From NCBI RefSeq assembly GCF_900177655.1, contig NZ_FXWK01000002.1:434001-498000 (forward strand): DNA of 64,000 nucleotides, written 5' to 3'. Below are positions 16,856 through 24,860 of this stretch, piece after piece. Every line of letters starts with the position of its first letter. Position 1 is the first letter of the stretch. Source of the stretch: Devosia lucknowensis. GTDB lineage: Bacteria > Pseudomonadota > Alphaproteobacteria > Rhizobiales > Devosiaceae. The translations under genes were made by a program, and so were the position numbers. Below the pieces are notes generated by a model that saw only the letters and a list, made by a program, of their open reading frames with translations, made no database searches and was not told where the DNA came from.

Positions 16856-18024
16856 GGCGTGACCTCACGCATCTGCGGCCTGGGCGCCAGCACATGGGCG
16901 GTCGCGAGACCGAGCAGCACCAGCGGGAAGCCGACGCCGAACACCCACTGGATGCCGAAATGTTCGCCGATATAGCCCAGCAGTGGCGGCCCCAGCAGGA
17001 AGGCGGTGAACGAGAACTGCGCCAGCGCCGCGACGTTTATGGCAGCCGGACGGTCGGTCTGCTGCGCGGCTGCGGACATGGCCAGCGGGAAGAGCGCCGA
17101 CGAACCGGCGCCGATCAGCGCAAAGCCGAGATAGGCCACCCAGGCATAGGGCGCAAAAAACGCGAGCAGCACGCCCGCGCCCAGCACGGTGAGCAGCACG
17201 CGGGCCACCATGACCGGGCTGTAGCGCTCGACGAACCCGTCGGCAAAAAAGCGCGCCACGCCCTGCGATCCGGCGACGGTGGCCACGGCCAGGCCCGCCC
17301 AGAAGGGTTCGGCGCCGAAGATGTTGCGCATGTAGATGGCCGACCAGTCGAGCCCCGCGCCTTCCATCAGCATGGCAGAGAGACACACGGCCACCAGCGC
17401 CATGATGGTCAGCGTGGGGCGGGCAAAGCGCGGCGGCTCGTCGGTGCTGGTTCCGGCGCGATGGGCCGCGGGCTGGAACTGGCCGAGCACCAGGAGCGTG
17501 GCGAGGATGACGACGGGGATCATCAGCATCAGGTGGACATGCACTTCGAGCCCGGTCTGGGCGATGAAGGAGCCGACCATGCCGGCGGCGAAGAAACCCA
17601 GGCTCCAGAAGGCATGGGCGCGGCTCATGATGCGCCGGCCGATGGCATGCTCGACGCGATCGGCCTCGACATTGATGATGATCTCGATGCAGCCGATGGT
17701 GAGGCCAACCGGCACGAGCAGCAGGAAGAATGCGAGCGGCGTGCTGGCCCAGCTGGCGAGGGCGTACAATGCCGACAAGAGCGGAATGGCCACCAGCAGC
17801 ACGCGGCGATAGCCGATGGCTTCCACGAAATGGCCGGCAAATGTCAGCGAGATCAGCGTGCCCAGGGCAGAGCCGATCAGCGCCAGTCCCAACGCGCCTT
17901 CACCCACATTCATGGCATCCTGAATGTCGGGGAGGCGCGGGAAAATCGATCCCATGCAGAAGGAATAAACGAAGAATGCCCCGAAGACCTTGATGTGGGG
18001 CGGCAGGGAAAGGCCGAATCGCAT
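16852..18024 (-). CDS. MFS transporter, first of three tandem paralogues
   Basis: This 390-residue, roughly 12-helix MFS protein contains PRLPDIQDAMNVGEGALGLALIG, NVEADRVEHAIGRRIMSRAHAFWSLGFF and SSALFPLAMSAAAQQTDRPAAINVAALAQFSF. It is the promoter-proximal gene of the four-gene MFS-MFS-mmcB-MFS operon. A LysR gene lies 100 bp upstream on the same strand and may control it. Confidence 0.87.
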   Translation of the reverse strand: MRFGLSLPPHIKVFGAFFVYSFCMGSIFPRLPDIQDAMNVGEGALGLALIGSALGTLISLTFAGHFVEAIGYRRVLLVAIPLLSALYALASWASTPLAFFLLLVPVGLTIGCIEIIINVEADRVEHAIGRRIMSRAHAFWSLGFFAAGMVGSFIAQTGLEVHVHLMLMIPVVILATLLVLGQFQPAAHRAGTSTDEPPRFARPTLTIMALVAVCLSAMLMEGAGLDWSAIYMRNIFGAEPFWAGLAVATVAGSQGVARFFADGFVERYSPVMVARVLLTVLGAGVLLAFFAPYAWVAYLGFALIGAGSSALFPLAMSAAAQQTDRPAAINVAALAQFSFTAFLLGPPLLGYIGEHFGIQWVFGVGFPLVLLGLATAHVLAPRPQMREVTP

Positions 18025-18104
18025 TTCTGGAAGTGCTCAAAAGATCAGTCGGCCGCGACGCTAGGCTATTTCCGCCGGGCTGAGAATGGGGTGCGGCCGG
18101 ATTG

Positions 18105-18119
18105 TTGCAACGATTGCAA
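18105..18119. other. Direct repeat of the TTGCAA palindrome upstream of the MFS operon
   Basis: TTGCAA occurs at 18105-18110 and 18114-18119, three bases apart, between the LysR stop and the first MFS gene. It is a weak candidate for a regulator site and may be chance. Confidence 0.3.
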
Positions 18120-18124
18120 TGCGG

Positions 18125-19006
18125 TCACACGGTCTTTGCCGAGGGCATGCCCTCGCCCCGGAACAGCGGCGCATGGGCCTGCATCAAATCGCCGATGCGG
18201 TCGGCCACGGTGCGCACCGCCGGCGTGTGGCGCTCCTCGTGGTGGCTGACCAGCCATTGATCGGTCTCGAGTTCGGCAATGGGCCCGGCCATGCGCGCGA
18301 CGCGCGGATCGCTGTCGCCGACGAAACACGGGAAAACCGAGATGCCGGCGCCCGCGGCGACCAATTCGAGAACGCTCATGGCATCGTTGCCGCGCGTGGC
18401 GATGCGGTCGGCATGGCGGGCATGGAGCCAGCGGGCCGAATGGGTCTGGTTCCCTTCGCCCGCCACGCCCACGAAATAGCCGGCGGCGACGCCGCTCACC
18501 AGTTCGGGACGGGCATAGAGCGCATAGGCGACCTTGCCGGCGAGACGCCCCGCCAGCCACTGCTCGGTCGGACGCTGGTTGCGGATGCCGATATCGGCGT
18601 GACGACGGCCGATATCGACCTTGTTATTGGCGGTGACGAGTTCGAGCGCGAAGCGATCGGCCGCAGTCCAGATCGCGGCGATGTTGCGGGCGAGAAAGGC
18701 CGAGGTCCAGGGACCGGCGGAGACGCGCACCACGCGTTCGCCGATGGCGCCGTCCTTCCAGCGCTTGAGCGAAAGCATGGCCGCCTCGACTTCCTCGGCC
18801 CGCACCAACAGCTCCTCGCCCGATGGGGTCAGGCGATAGCCGGTCTGGCTGCGCACGAAAAGCCGCTCGCCGACCTGCTGCTCGAGCGCGGTAACGCGGC
18901 GGCCCAGCGTGGCCGCCGAAAGCCCGGTGGTCTGGGTTGCGGCACTGAGCCCGCCCAGCCGCGCCACGTCCAGAAAGAGCCTCAGGTCGTCCCAGGAGAA
19001 TTCCAT
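18125..19006 (-). CDS. LysR-family transcriptional regulator
   Basis: This 293-residue regulator has an N-terminal HTH (WDDLRLFLDVARLGGLSAATQTTGLSAATLGRRV) and a LysR effector domain (VRVSAGPWTSAFLARNIA, LVAAGAGISVFPCFVGD). It lies upstream of the MFS operon on the same strand, so it could regulate those transporters. A 15-bp palindrome sits immediately before its start codon. Confidence 0.9.
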   Translation of the reverse strand: MEFSWDDLRLFLDVARLGGLSAATQTTGLSAATLGRRVTALEQQVGERLFVRSQTGYRLTPSGEELLVRAEEVEAAMLSLKRWKDGAIGERVVRVSAGPWTSAFLARNIAAIWTAADRFALELVTANNKVDIGRRHADIGIRNQRPTEQWLAGRLAGKVAYALYARPELVSGVAAGYFVGVAGEGNQTHSARWLHARHADRIATRGNDAMSVLELVAAGAGISVFPCFVGDSDPRVARMAGPIAELETDQWLVSHHEERHTPAVRTVADRIGDLMQAHAPLFRGEGMPSAKTV

Positions 19007-19009
19007 TTT

Positions 19010-19024
19010 TCATTTCTGAAATGA
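19010..19024. promoter_or_regulatory. 15-bp palindrome at the LysR start
   Basis: TCATTTCTGAAATGA is a perfect inverted repeat with a central T. It begins 4 bases upstream of the LysR start codon. The position and the T-N-A-type symmetry suit LysR autoregulation. Confidence 0.6.
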
Positions 19025-19190
19025 TTGTTGCGTTCACCAGTGTAGCGCAGGACGCTGCAAACAGGCAATTATCTCCTTGTGAAGCGGGACCAAGCCGCTC
19101 CATCCAGCAACCAGTCGATCAAAAATGCAACGCGGGGCACGACAGCTTCTGCGCGCGTGGTCGGCTGGCCCGTTCTCAAGGAGATGCACC

Positions 19191-19355
19191 ATGTACAAGC
19201 ACCTGACCCGCCGCCTGCACGACTGGCACATGCGCAATGTCACGCGCCGCAAGCTGTCGATGCTGGACAGCCGCATCCTGGCCGATATGGGGATCGAGCG
19301 CGATCAGATCGGCGACTTTGTCGCGCGTCTGAGCCCACCGCATGCCAAGGGGTGA
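19191..19355 (+). CDS. DUF1127 (YjiS-like) small protein
   Basis: This 54-residue basic protein matches the DUF1127 pattern: RRLHDWHMRNVTRRKLSMLDSRILADMGIERDQI. Members are implicated in phosphate, carbon and RNA metabolism in alphaproteobacteria. The start at 19191 follows AAGGAG at 19178-19183. An intrinsic terminator follows directly. Confidence 0.88.
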   Translation: MYKHLTRRLHDWHMRNVTRRKLSMLDSRILADMGIERDQIGDFVARLSPPHAKG

Positions 19356-19368
19356 GCCGGGCGCAAAC

Positions 19369-19402
19369 AAAAGGCCGCCCGATGCACATCGAGCGGCCTT
19401 TT
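19369..19402. terminator. Bidirectional intrinsic terminator
   Basis: AAAAGGCCGC (19369-19378) pairs with GCGGCCTTTT (19393-19402) around a 14-nt loop. It lies between the DUF1127 gene and the convergent RlpA gene and has A/T runs on both sides. Confidence 0.88.
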
Positions 19403-19422
19403 GTCGTTCCGGGAGGAAACGC

Positions 19423-19776
19423 TTATTTCTGTGCGATGCACACCGAGGTCACGCCCCGGTTCTGAAAGCCCAGGGCCGCCGCGGCGCCCTTGGACAGATC
19501 GATGATGCGCTTGCCATGGAAGGGGCCACGATCGTTTATGGTGACCTCGACAGACTTGCCGGTGCGCTGGTCGGTGACTTCGACCTTGGTTCCGAAGGGA
19601 AGGGTCCGGTGCGCCGCGGTCATGGCGTTCTGGTTGAACACTTCACCGGAGGCGGCAACTTTGCCGTTAAATCCAGGTCCGTACCAGGAAGCGCCACCAC
19701 ACTGGGCATAGGCTGCAGAGGAGAGGGAAAGGAGAGCTGCAACGGATGCGGCGGCGATAACGGCTTTCTTAAACAA
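19423..19776 (-). CDS. RlpA-family septal ring lytic transglycosylase-like protein
   Basis: This 117-residue secreted protein has a signal peptide (MFKKAVIAAASVAALLSLSSAAYA) and one RlpA double-psi beta-barrel: ASWYGPGFNGKVAASGEVFN, HRTLPFGTKVEV and VTINDRGPFHGKRIIDLSKGAAAALGF. There is no SPOR domain, so it is the short form. It probably cleaves or binds denuded peptidoglycan glycan strands. Confidence 0.9.
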   Translation of the reverse strand: MFKKAVIAAASVAALLSLSSAAYAQCGGASWYGPGFNGKVAASGEVFNQNAMTAAHRTLPFGTKVEVTDQRTGKSVEVTINDRGPFHGKRIIDLSKGAAAALGFQNRGVTSVCIAQK

Positions 19777-20232
19777 TGGTCCAGGGGCTCACTGATGTTT
19801 TCGATGGAGCCTTCAATAAGGGCAAGGACGGCCTGAATCTGGGCCGCCCCGTTCACAATCGCCGCCTCGCGCGGCTGTGATGCAACCAAAACACAGGTTT
19901 CCGGGCTGTCTGCGCGATCGTCAGGCGGTGAGATTCGGTAAACCCTAGAACGAGAATCCATTTGGCAATGGATTCCGGCGCGTCGTGCACGGCTATTTCG
20001 CCGGAACGGGATTCGATTTGCGCGGTGTGTCGGATGGGCAACTGTTCCGCCAAAGCGACCTCAAACCCACCAGATTGGGTGGGGACAGTGGGGAAAACGT
20101 CGCCGAAATCGCCCTGCGCCGTCGCAATCGGGCGCAAATGTGGCGGATTTCCTGGGCTTTGTGGCAAAGAAAAAGGGCGACGGCCGCAACCATCGCCCAG
20201 TTCGTCAGGGAGAAAACGGGGTCCGCGCGGGA
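19777..20232. other. 456-bp intergenic region, no convincing gene
   Basis: This gap separates the RlpA gene from the upstream peroxiredoxin. ORFs here lack composition, starts or family resemblance. It contains one clean hairpin, GAATCCATT (19954-19962) and AATGGATTC (19967-19975) with a 4-nt loop. The part next to 19776 should hold the RlpA promoter. Confidence 0.5.
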
Positions 20233-20868
20233 TCAGCCACGCGGTTGAGGAACAATGCGCAGATAGGGCTTCAGTTCCTTCCAACCTTCGGGATACTTCG
20301 CCTTGGCCGCTTCATTGGTGACGGCGGGAACGATGATTACGTCCTCGCCCTGCTTCCAGTTGACGGGTGTCGCCACCTGATGCTTGGCGGTCAGCTGCAG
20401 GCTGTCGATGACGCGGATGATCTCGTCGAAGTTGCGGCCGGTTGAGGCCGGATATTCGATCTTGAGCTTCACCTTCTTGTCCGGTCCGATGACGAACAGC
20501 GACCGCACGGTCAGCGTGTTGTCGGCATTGGGATGGATCATGTCGTATTTGCGCGCCACTTCGCCCTGGGTATCGGCGAGCAGCGGGAAGTTGAGGGCCG
20601 AGCCCTGGGTTTCCTCGATATCGCGGGCCCAGCCGGCGTGATCCTCGAGCTTGTCGACCGACAGGCCCAGGACTTTGACGCCACGCTTGGCGAATTCGTC
20701 CTTGAGCTTGGCGGTATAGCCGAGCTCGGTGGTGCAGACCGGGGTGAAATTCTTGGGGTGGCTGAACAGCACGGCCCAGGATCCATCGATATAGTCGTGG
20801 AAGTGGATGGTGCCCTCGGTGGATTCGAGGGTGAAGTCCGGGGCGGTGTCGCCGATCAGGATGGCCAT
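20233..20868 (-). CDS. 1-Cys peroxiredoxin (Prx6 type)
   Basis: This 211-residue cytoplasmic peroxidase contains the peroxidatic Cys motif FSHPKNFTPVCTTELGY and the C-terminal 1-Cys Prx domain (VATPVNWKQGEDVIIVPAV). No resolving Cys is visible. It reduces H2O2 and organic peroxides with a small thiol or protein donor. The start at 20868 follows a purine-rich GAGGAAAG-like stretch. Confidence 0.93.
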   Translation of the reverse strand: MAILIGDTAPDFTLESTEGTIHFHDYIDGSWAVLFSHPKNFTPVCTTELGYTAKLKDEFAKRGVKVLGLSVDKLEDHAGWARDIEETQGSALNFPLLADTQGEVARKYDMIHPNADNTLTVRSLFVIGPDKKVKLKIEYPASTGRNFDEIIRVIDSLQLTAKHQVATPVNWKQGEDVIIVPAVTNEAAKAKYPEGWKELKPYLRIVPQPRG

Positions 20869-21037
20869 TGTCGTCTTCCTTTCCCCGCGCAAATGCGGGT
20901 CCGCATTCGTATTGCTCTTGAGAATATCGTGCTGCAGCCCCCTGCTTGAAGCGGCAGGAGGCGAAATGGTTTTGCCTTGTTGGGGCCGAGCTCGGCAAGC
21001 CGTTTCTCCGCCATGGGGAAAGCGGCAAAGCCGGGTT

Positions 21038-21247
21038 TCAGCGCAGCATGGCCATCAGGCGCGGCGGCAGCATCGGATTGAGCAGAAATGCGATGGCCAC
21101 CATGGGAATGGCGGCGATGACCAGAGCCGCCATGGGCCCGGCCTTGAGGATCCGGGCGATCAGGTAGACGATGAGGAAAAAGGCCAGATTGATCAGAAGA
21201 TCAGCCGCATTGGCGGACAGATAGGCAAGCAAACCCCGCATCGACAC
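21038..21247 (-). CDS. Small two-helix membrane protein
   Basis: This 69-residue protein has two hydrophobic segments (about residues 15-35 and 38-58). I recognise no family. Good codon usage and a well-formed membrane pattern support it as real. Confidence 0.55.
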   Translation of the reverse strand: MSMRGLLAYLSANAADLLINLAFFLIVYLIARILKAGPMAALVIAAIPMVAIAFLLNPMLPPRLMAMLR

Positions 21248-21340
21248 CCCCCGATGGCATGGCCGATAGGGGGAGGATGCGCGCGGGCTGTTGCCTATTC
21301 CTTCCGGGATTGAAGCAAATTTTCCGACAATGCGGTGGTT

Positions 21341-21865
21341 CTACTGCACCATCACCGAGCCCTGCATGGGCTGCGCCGTCGGCGCTCCATTGTCCCAGGT
21401 CACGTCGGCCCCATTGAGCGGCACGACCGACAGGCTCATCTTGCCCGACCCCTGCTGCACCTGCCGGGCGTGGGCCAGATAGATCAGCGAATTGTTGGCG
21501 GCGTCGTAGATGCGGGTGACGCGCAGCGACTTCCAGATCAGCGAGCGGCCCTGCTGGAAGATTTCCTCGCCGCCGGCACGGGTCGCTATATCGCCCACCG
21601 TCACGGGCCCGACGATCGAGCAGTCCAGCGCCGAATAGGAGGGATCCTCGAACCAGTTGCCCTGGCTGACGCGATCGATGAAGGAGCGGTTGAAGAAAGC
21701 GAGGTGACACACGACGCCGTCCACGTCGGGATCCGCCACCGCCTCGATGGAAATGTCGTTGCCGGTCCAGTCCACCCCGACGCTGCCCACTTCGTTGCGA
21801 TTGCCGCAGGCGGCCAGCGAAACGGCCGCGATGGCGACGACGGCGAGGCGGGCGAATGCGTGCAT
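21341..21865 (-). CDS. creA: CreA family lipoprotein
   Basis: This 174-residue CreA-family protein has the core VEAVADPDVDGVVCHLAFFNRS, DCSIVGPV, GEEIFQQGRSLIWKSLRVTRIYDAANNSLIYLA, and a signal peptide ending in a lipobox (SLAAC). It is presumably periplasmic or membrane-anchored; the function of CreA is not established. The start at 21865 is supported by CCGGAGGAA. Confidence 0.88.
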   Translation of the reverse strand: MHAFARLAVVAIAAVSLAACGNRNEVGSVGVDWTGNDISIEAVADPDVDGVVCHLAFFNRSFIDRVSQGNWFEDPSYSALDCSIVGPVTVGDIATRAGGEEIFQQGRSLIWKSLRVTRIYDAANNSLIYLAHARQVQQGSGKMSLSVVPLNGADVTWDNGAPTAQPMQGSVMVQ

Positions 21866-21969
21866 GGGGTTCCTCCGGGGTGACGTGACCAAAATGGTCA
21901 TCTCGAGGGCGCGATGCAAGATCGACCACCGGACGAGGGCGGAACAGTATTAGATGCGATCGGTGGTGC

Positions 21970-22788
21970 CTACCGTCCCACACGCCGGTCCATCACCCTT
22001 TCCAGCCAGCGCAGCAGCAGCGAGAGCGAGATGGTCATGGTGAGATAAAGGAAGGCCACGACATTGTAGGTTTCGAAGAACAGGAAACTCGACGAGGCCG
22101 AGAGCTTGCCGAGCTGGGTGATGTCCTGCACGCCCAGCGCCGAAACCAGGGCACTATCCTTGACCATGGACACGAAGTCGTTGCCCAGCGGCGGCAGGAT
22201 GGTGCGCAGGGCCTGGGGAAAGACGATGTGGCGAAAGCAATGCCAGCGCGACAGCCCGAGCGAGCGGGCCGCCTCGACCTGGCCGCGCCCCACCGCCTCG
22301 ATGCCGGCGCGGAAGATTTCGGCAATGAAGGCCGAATAGCACACGGTCAGCGCGAAAATGGCGCGCCACACGAAATCGAAGCCGCGCACCGTCGCCGGGG
22401 CGATCCAGCCCACCTCGATAAGCGGCGCCATCACCCAGTTGAAGCCGGCCACCATGGCAGGAGCCGCCACGAAGGCGATGTAAAAGAGAAAGACGAGGAT
22501 GGGGATGCCGCGCAGGATTTCGACGTAGAAAGTGGCGATTTCGCGCAGCACCCGCACCTGCGAGGTGCGCGCCAGCGCCACCAGCAGTCCGAGCACGGTG
22601 GCGGCAACGAAGGCGAGTATGGTGACCCAGAGCGTGGTGATGACGCCACCCGAAAGCGTCTGGAAGATCGACGCGTAAGTCTGGTTGCTGGTGATGGCCC
22701 AGAGCCCGAGCACGAACAGCAGGAAAATGGCCAGCAACCAGTAGGGCAGCCGGGCGAACAGCGAGGGCGGACGGGGGCGATAGGTCAT
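21970..22788 (-). CDS. Amino-acid ABC transporter permease (HisM/GlnP type)
   Basis: This 272-residue inner-membrane permease contains the polar amino-acid motif WVTILAFVAATVLGLLVALART, ILRGIPILVFLFYIAF and the EAA loop EAARSLGLSRWHCFRHIVFPQALR. It is paired with the upstream binding protein, but no ATPase gene is adjacent. Confidence 0.9.
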   Translation of the reverse strand: MTYRPRPPSLFARLPYWLLAIFLLFVLGLWAITSNQTYASIFQTLSGGVITTLWVTILAFVAATVLGLLVALARTSQVRVLREIATFYVEILRGIPILVFLFYIAFVAAPAMVAGFNWVMAPLIEVGWIAPATVRGFDFVWRAIFALTVCYSAFIAEIFRAGIEAVGRGQVEAARSLGLSRWHCFRHIVFPQALRTILPPLGNDFVSMVKDSALVSALGVQDITQLGKLSASSSFLFFETYNVVAFLYLTMTISLSLLLRWLERVMDRRVGR

Positions 22789-22831
22789 GAAAGCGAGCCG
22801 TTCTTCGGCTTGAACGCCAAAGCCATTTCAG

Positions 22832-22911
22832 TCGTCACCACCGGACTTGTCCCGGTGGTCCATCCGATGCCTAGAGAAGATGGATTGCCGGGACAAGCCC
22901 GGCAATGACGA
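22832..22911. repeat. Intergenic palindromic repeat (CCGGGACAAGCCCGG family)
   Basis: This block between the permease and the binding protein consists of two hairpins. One is built on CCACCGG/CCGGTGG around a GGACTTGTCC core. The other is built on TTGCCGGG/CCCGGCAA around ACAAG. This type of element is dispersed in rhizobial-order genomes. Possible roles are mRNA stabilisation or attenuation between the two genes. Confidence 0.75.
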
Positions 22912-22932
22912 TGGCTTGGTTCAGTCAGCGCC

Positions 22933-23721
22933 TCACTCGGCTGCGTACTGGAAGAACCAGTAGTTGATGCGCTCGTCGAGCCAGCCTTCCGCGCGCAGCT
23001 GGTCGATGGCGGCGTTGAAGGGCTCGACCAGATCGGAGCCCGGGGTGAGGATGAAGCCGAAGGGGTCGGACTTGATGGCGTCGCCGGCCTGCTTGAAGGC
23101 GCCGGGATCGGCACCGATATAGCCCGCCGAGGCCGCCTGGTCGGCGATCACGGCATCGACGTCTCCGGCCTTGAGGGCCTGCACGGCAGCGCCGAAGCTG
23201 TCGAAGGTCTTGATGCGCGGATTGGCTTCGTCGCCATCCAGCACGTCATAGACGGCGGTGAAGAACGATGAGGTTCCGGCTTGGGCGCCGAACAGGAGAT
23301 CGGTGTTCTCGGCAAAGCTTGCGGGACCGGTGATGCGCTCTTCATCGGCGCGCACCAGGAAATACTGCTCGACAGTGATGAAGGGCTCGGTGAAATCGAT
23401 CTGCTCTTCGCGCTCGGCGGTGATGGTGATGCCGTCGGCGCCCACGTCGAACTGCCCGGTGCGCACGCTTTCGATCATCACGTCCCAGGCCGTCAGGTCC
23501 CATTCGACGGTGGCGTTGAGACGCTTGGCGATCTCGTTGATCACGTCATATTCGAGACCGATGCCCTGCCCGTCCGGACCAGCGAAATTGAGCGGATAAT
23601 AGGCATTCTCGGTGACCGCGTGGATGACGCGTCCTTCGAGATTGGGCAGGTCCTGCGCGGCAGCCGGCAGGATCGCCACAAGCAGCGCGGCGCCAGCAAG
23701 CAGGGCGGATTTCATGATCAT
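22933..23721 (-). CDS. Amino-acid ABC transporter periplasmic binding protein
   Basis: This 262-residue family-3 solute-binding protein has a signal peptide (MKSALLAGAALLVAILPAAAQ) and the family core YYPLNFAGPDGQGIGLEYDVINEIAKRL, DVGADGITITAEREEQIDFTEPF. It binds a polar amino acid or related small solute. It is the first gene of the permease pair. Confidence 0.9.
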   Translation of the reverse strand: MIMKSALLAGAALLVAILPAAAQDLPNLEGRVIHAVTENAYYPLNFAGPDGQGIGLEYDVINEIAKRLNATVEWDLTAWDVMIESVRTGQFDVGADGITITAEREEQIDFTEPFITVEQYFLVRADEERITGPASFAENTDLLFGAQAGTSSFFTAVYDVLDGDEANPRIKTFDSFGAAVQALKAGDVDAVIADQAASAGYIGADPGAFKQAGDAIKSDPFGFILTPGSDLVEPFNAAIDQLRAEGWLDERINYWFFQYAAE

Positions 23722-23847
23722 GATGTTGACGTCTCCCGGAAATTGTCGCGGCGAGACTAGACCAATCCGATCGGCTTTGGGAATGGGGCAGACGTGTCAG
23801 GCTCCGCGGTCAAGTGCGTGTCACATCTGAGCCAGCACAACGCCCGG

Positions 23848-23930
23848 CGTCACTCCGGCGAAGGACGGAGTCCATTTTTGGGCTTACGCGCGGATTCCGG
23901 CCTGCTCCGGAACGACTCCGTGGAGATGAC
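23848..23930. repeat. Intergenic inverted repeat element
   Basis: CGTCACTCCGGCGAAGGACGGAGTCC and the nearby GGATTCCGGCCTGCTCCGGAACGAC form a two-hairpin element of a type common between genes in rhizobial-order bacteria. It sits in the 252-bp gap before the Rdx gene, with no coding potential. Confidence 0.6.
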
Positions 23931-23973
23931 GGCAACGCGCGCCCGGTCGCTCCGCCAATCTTGAAAACGCGCC

Positions 23974-24267
23974 CTACTGTTCCAGGTTCACCCGGTCGAC
24001 ATGCCCGAGATCGCGATCGGGATCGATGTGGTCGCGCACCATCTGCTTGAGCACGCGGATATCGGGGAAGCCGCCATCGCGCTTGCGCTCCCAGATCAAC
24101 ACATCGTCGAGATGGATTGCGAAAATGCCGCCGGTGCCCGGAATGAGCGTTACCTGCCCGAGGTCGGTGGAAAAGGTGGACAGCAGTTCCTGCGCCATCC
24201 AGCCGGCGCGCAGCATCCAGTTGCATTGCGTGCAGTAGGCGATGCTGATGCGCGGCCGCTCGGTCAT
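23974..24267 (-). CDS. SelT/SelW/SelH (Rdx) family protein
   Basis: This 97-residue thioredoxin-fold protein with Cys instead of selenocysteine contains the motif YCTQCNWMLRAGWMAQELL near the N-terminus. The role is redox, with unknown partners. The start overlaps the upstream CNB-domain gene stop by ATGA, so the pair is coupled. Confidence 0.88.
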   Translation of the reverse strand: MTERPRISIAYCTQCNWMLRAGWMAQELLSTFSTDLGQVTLIPGTGGIFAIHLDDVLIWERKRDGGFPDIRVLKQMVRDHIDPDRDLGHVDRVNLEQ

Positions 24268-24722
24268 TTACGCTTCTTCTGCGTGTCGGCGGGATCGACG
24301 AGGCTGGCGAGGATCTGGTCGACGAGATCAAGGTCTTGGCGCTTGCCGGCCGCCTGCTGTTGCAAGTCCACGAGATAGGAGGTCGTGTAGTAGAGCCGGC
24401 GCGCGAGCATGGTGGCGATGTGAAGGCTCATCTCCGGATGGGCTTCGAGGAAGGTCAGCGCATCGGGAATTTCATAGGCCCGAACCTCGGAGAGCGCCTT
24501 GACCGTCGCCGAATGCGGCATGTCGAGCAACACGGCCATTTCCCCGAAAATCGAGCCGGGCTCGTCGACATGGGTCACCTGGGTGCGCTCGCGGATGACC
24601 TCGACCTGGCCTTCGATCAGCACCAGGAGTTTGCCCAGCCGCTCGCCCTCGGGCAGCATCACCTGGCCGGATTTGAACCGGACTTCGCCCAGGTCCGCAC
24701 AGTAATCGAGAATGTCCGACAT
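24264..24722 (-). CDS. Cyclic-nucleotide-binding domain protein without HTH
   Basis: This 152-residue protein consists of one Crp/Fnr-type CNB domain (LLVLIEGQVEVIRE, DEPGSIFGEMAVLLDMPHSATVKALSEVRAYEI) and a short basic tail. No DNA-binding helix-turn-helix follows, so it is a stand-alone sensor rather than a regulator. The binding pocket lacks the obvious cAMP arginine context (FGEMAV then MPHSATVK). It is coupled to the Rdx gene. Confidence 0.85.
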   Translation of the reverse strand: MSDILDYCADLGEVRFKSGQVMLPEGERLGKLLVLIEGQVEVIRERTQVTHVDEPGSIFGEMAVLLDMPHSATVKALSEVRAYEIPDALTFLEAHPEMSLHIATMLARRLYYTTSYLVDLQQQAAGKRQDLDLVDQILASLVDPADTQKKRK

Positions 24723-24803
24723 CGCCCGCCCTCCACGCGCCGACCGTGCCCCTCGCCCGGCCGCCAACTGCGCCGAAATCTAGTGCATCGCCCGGACAAA
24801 GCA

Positions 24804-24836
24804 AAGCCGCCCGGAAACGGTGTTTCCGAGCGGCTT
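24804..24836 (-). terminator. Intrinsic terminator for the DUF1236 gene
   Basis: AAGCCGC (24804-24810) and GCGGCTT (24830-24836) flank an inner CGGAAA/TTTCCG stem. On the minus strand it is followed by TTTGCTTTG. Confidence 0.8.
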
Positions 24837-24860
24837 GGGTCACGGCGTCGGGGTGTGGGG

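Noticed and set aside
19853..20284. Small ORFs in the RlpA/peroxiredoxin gap
   Set aside because: They have no plausible start, no family and Arg/Pro-rich composition. One overlaps the peroxiredoxin gene.
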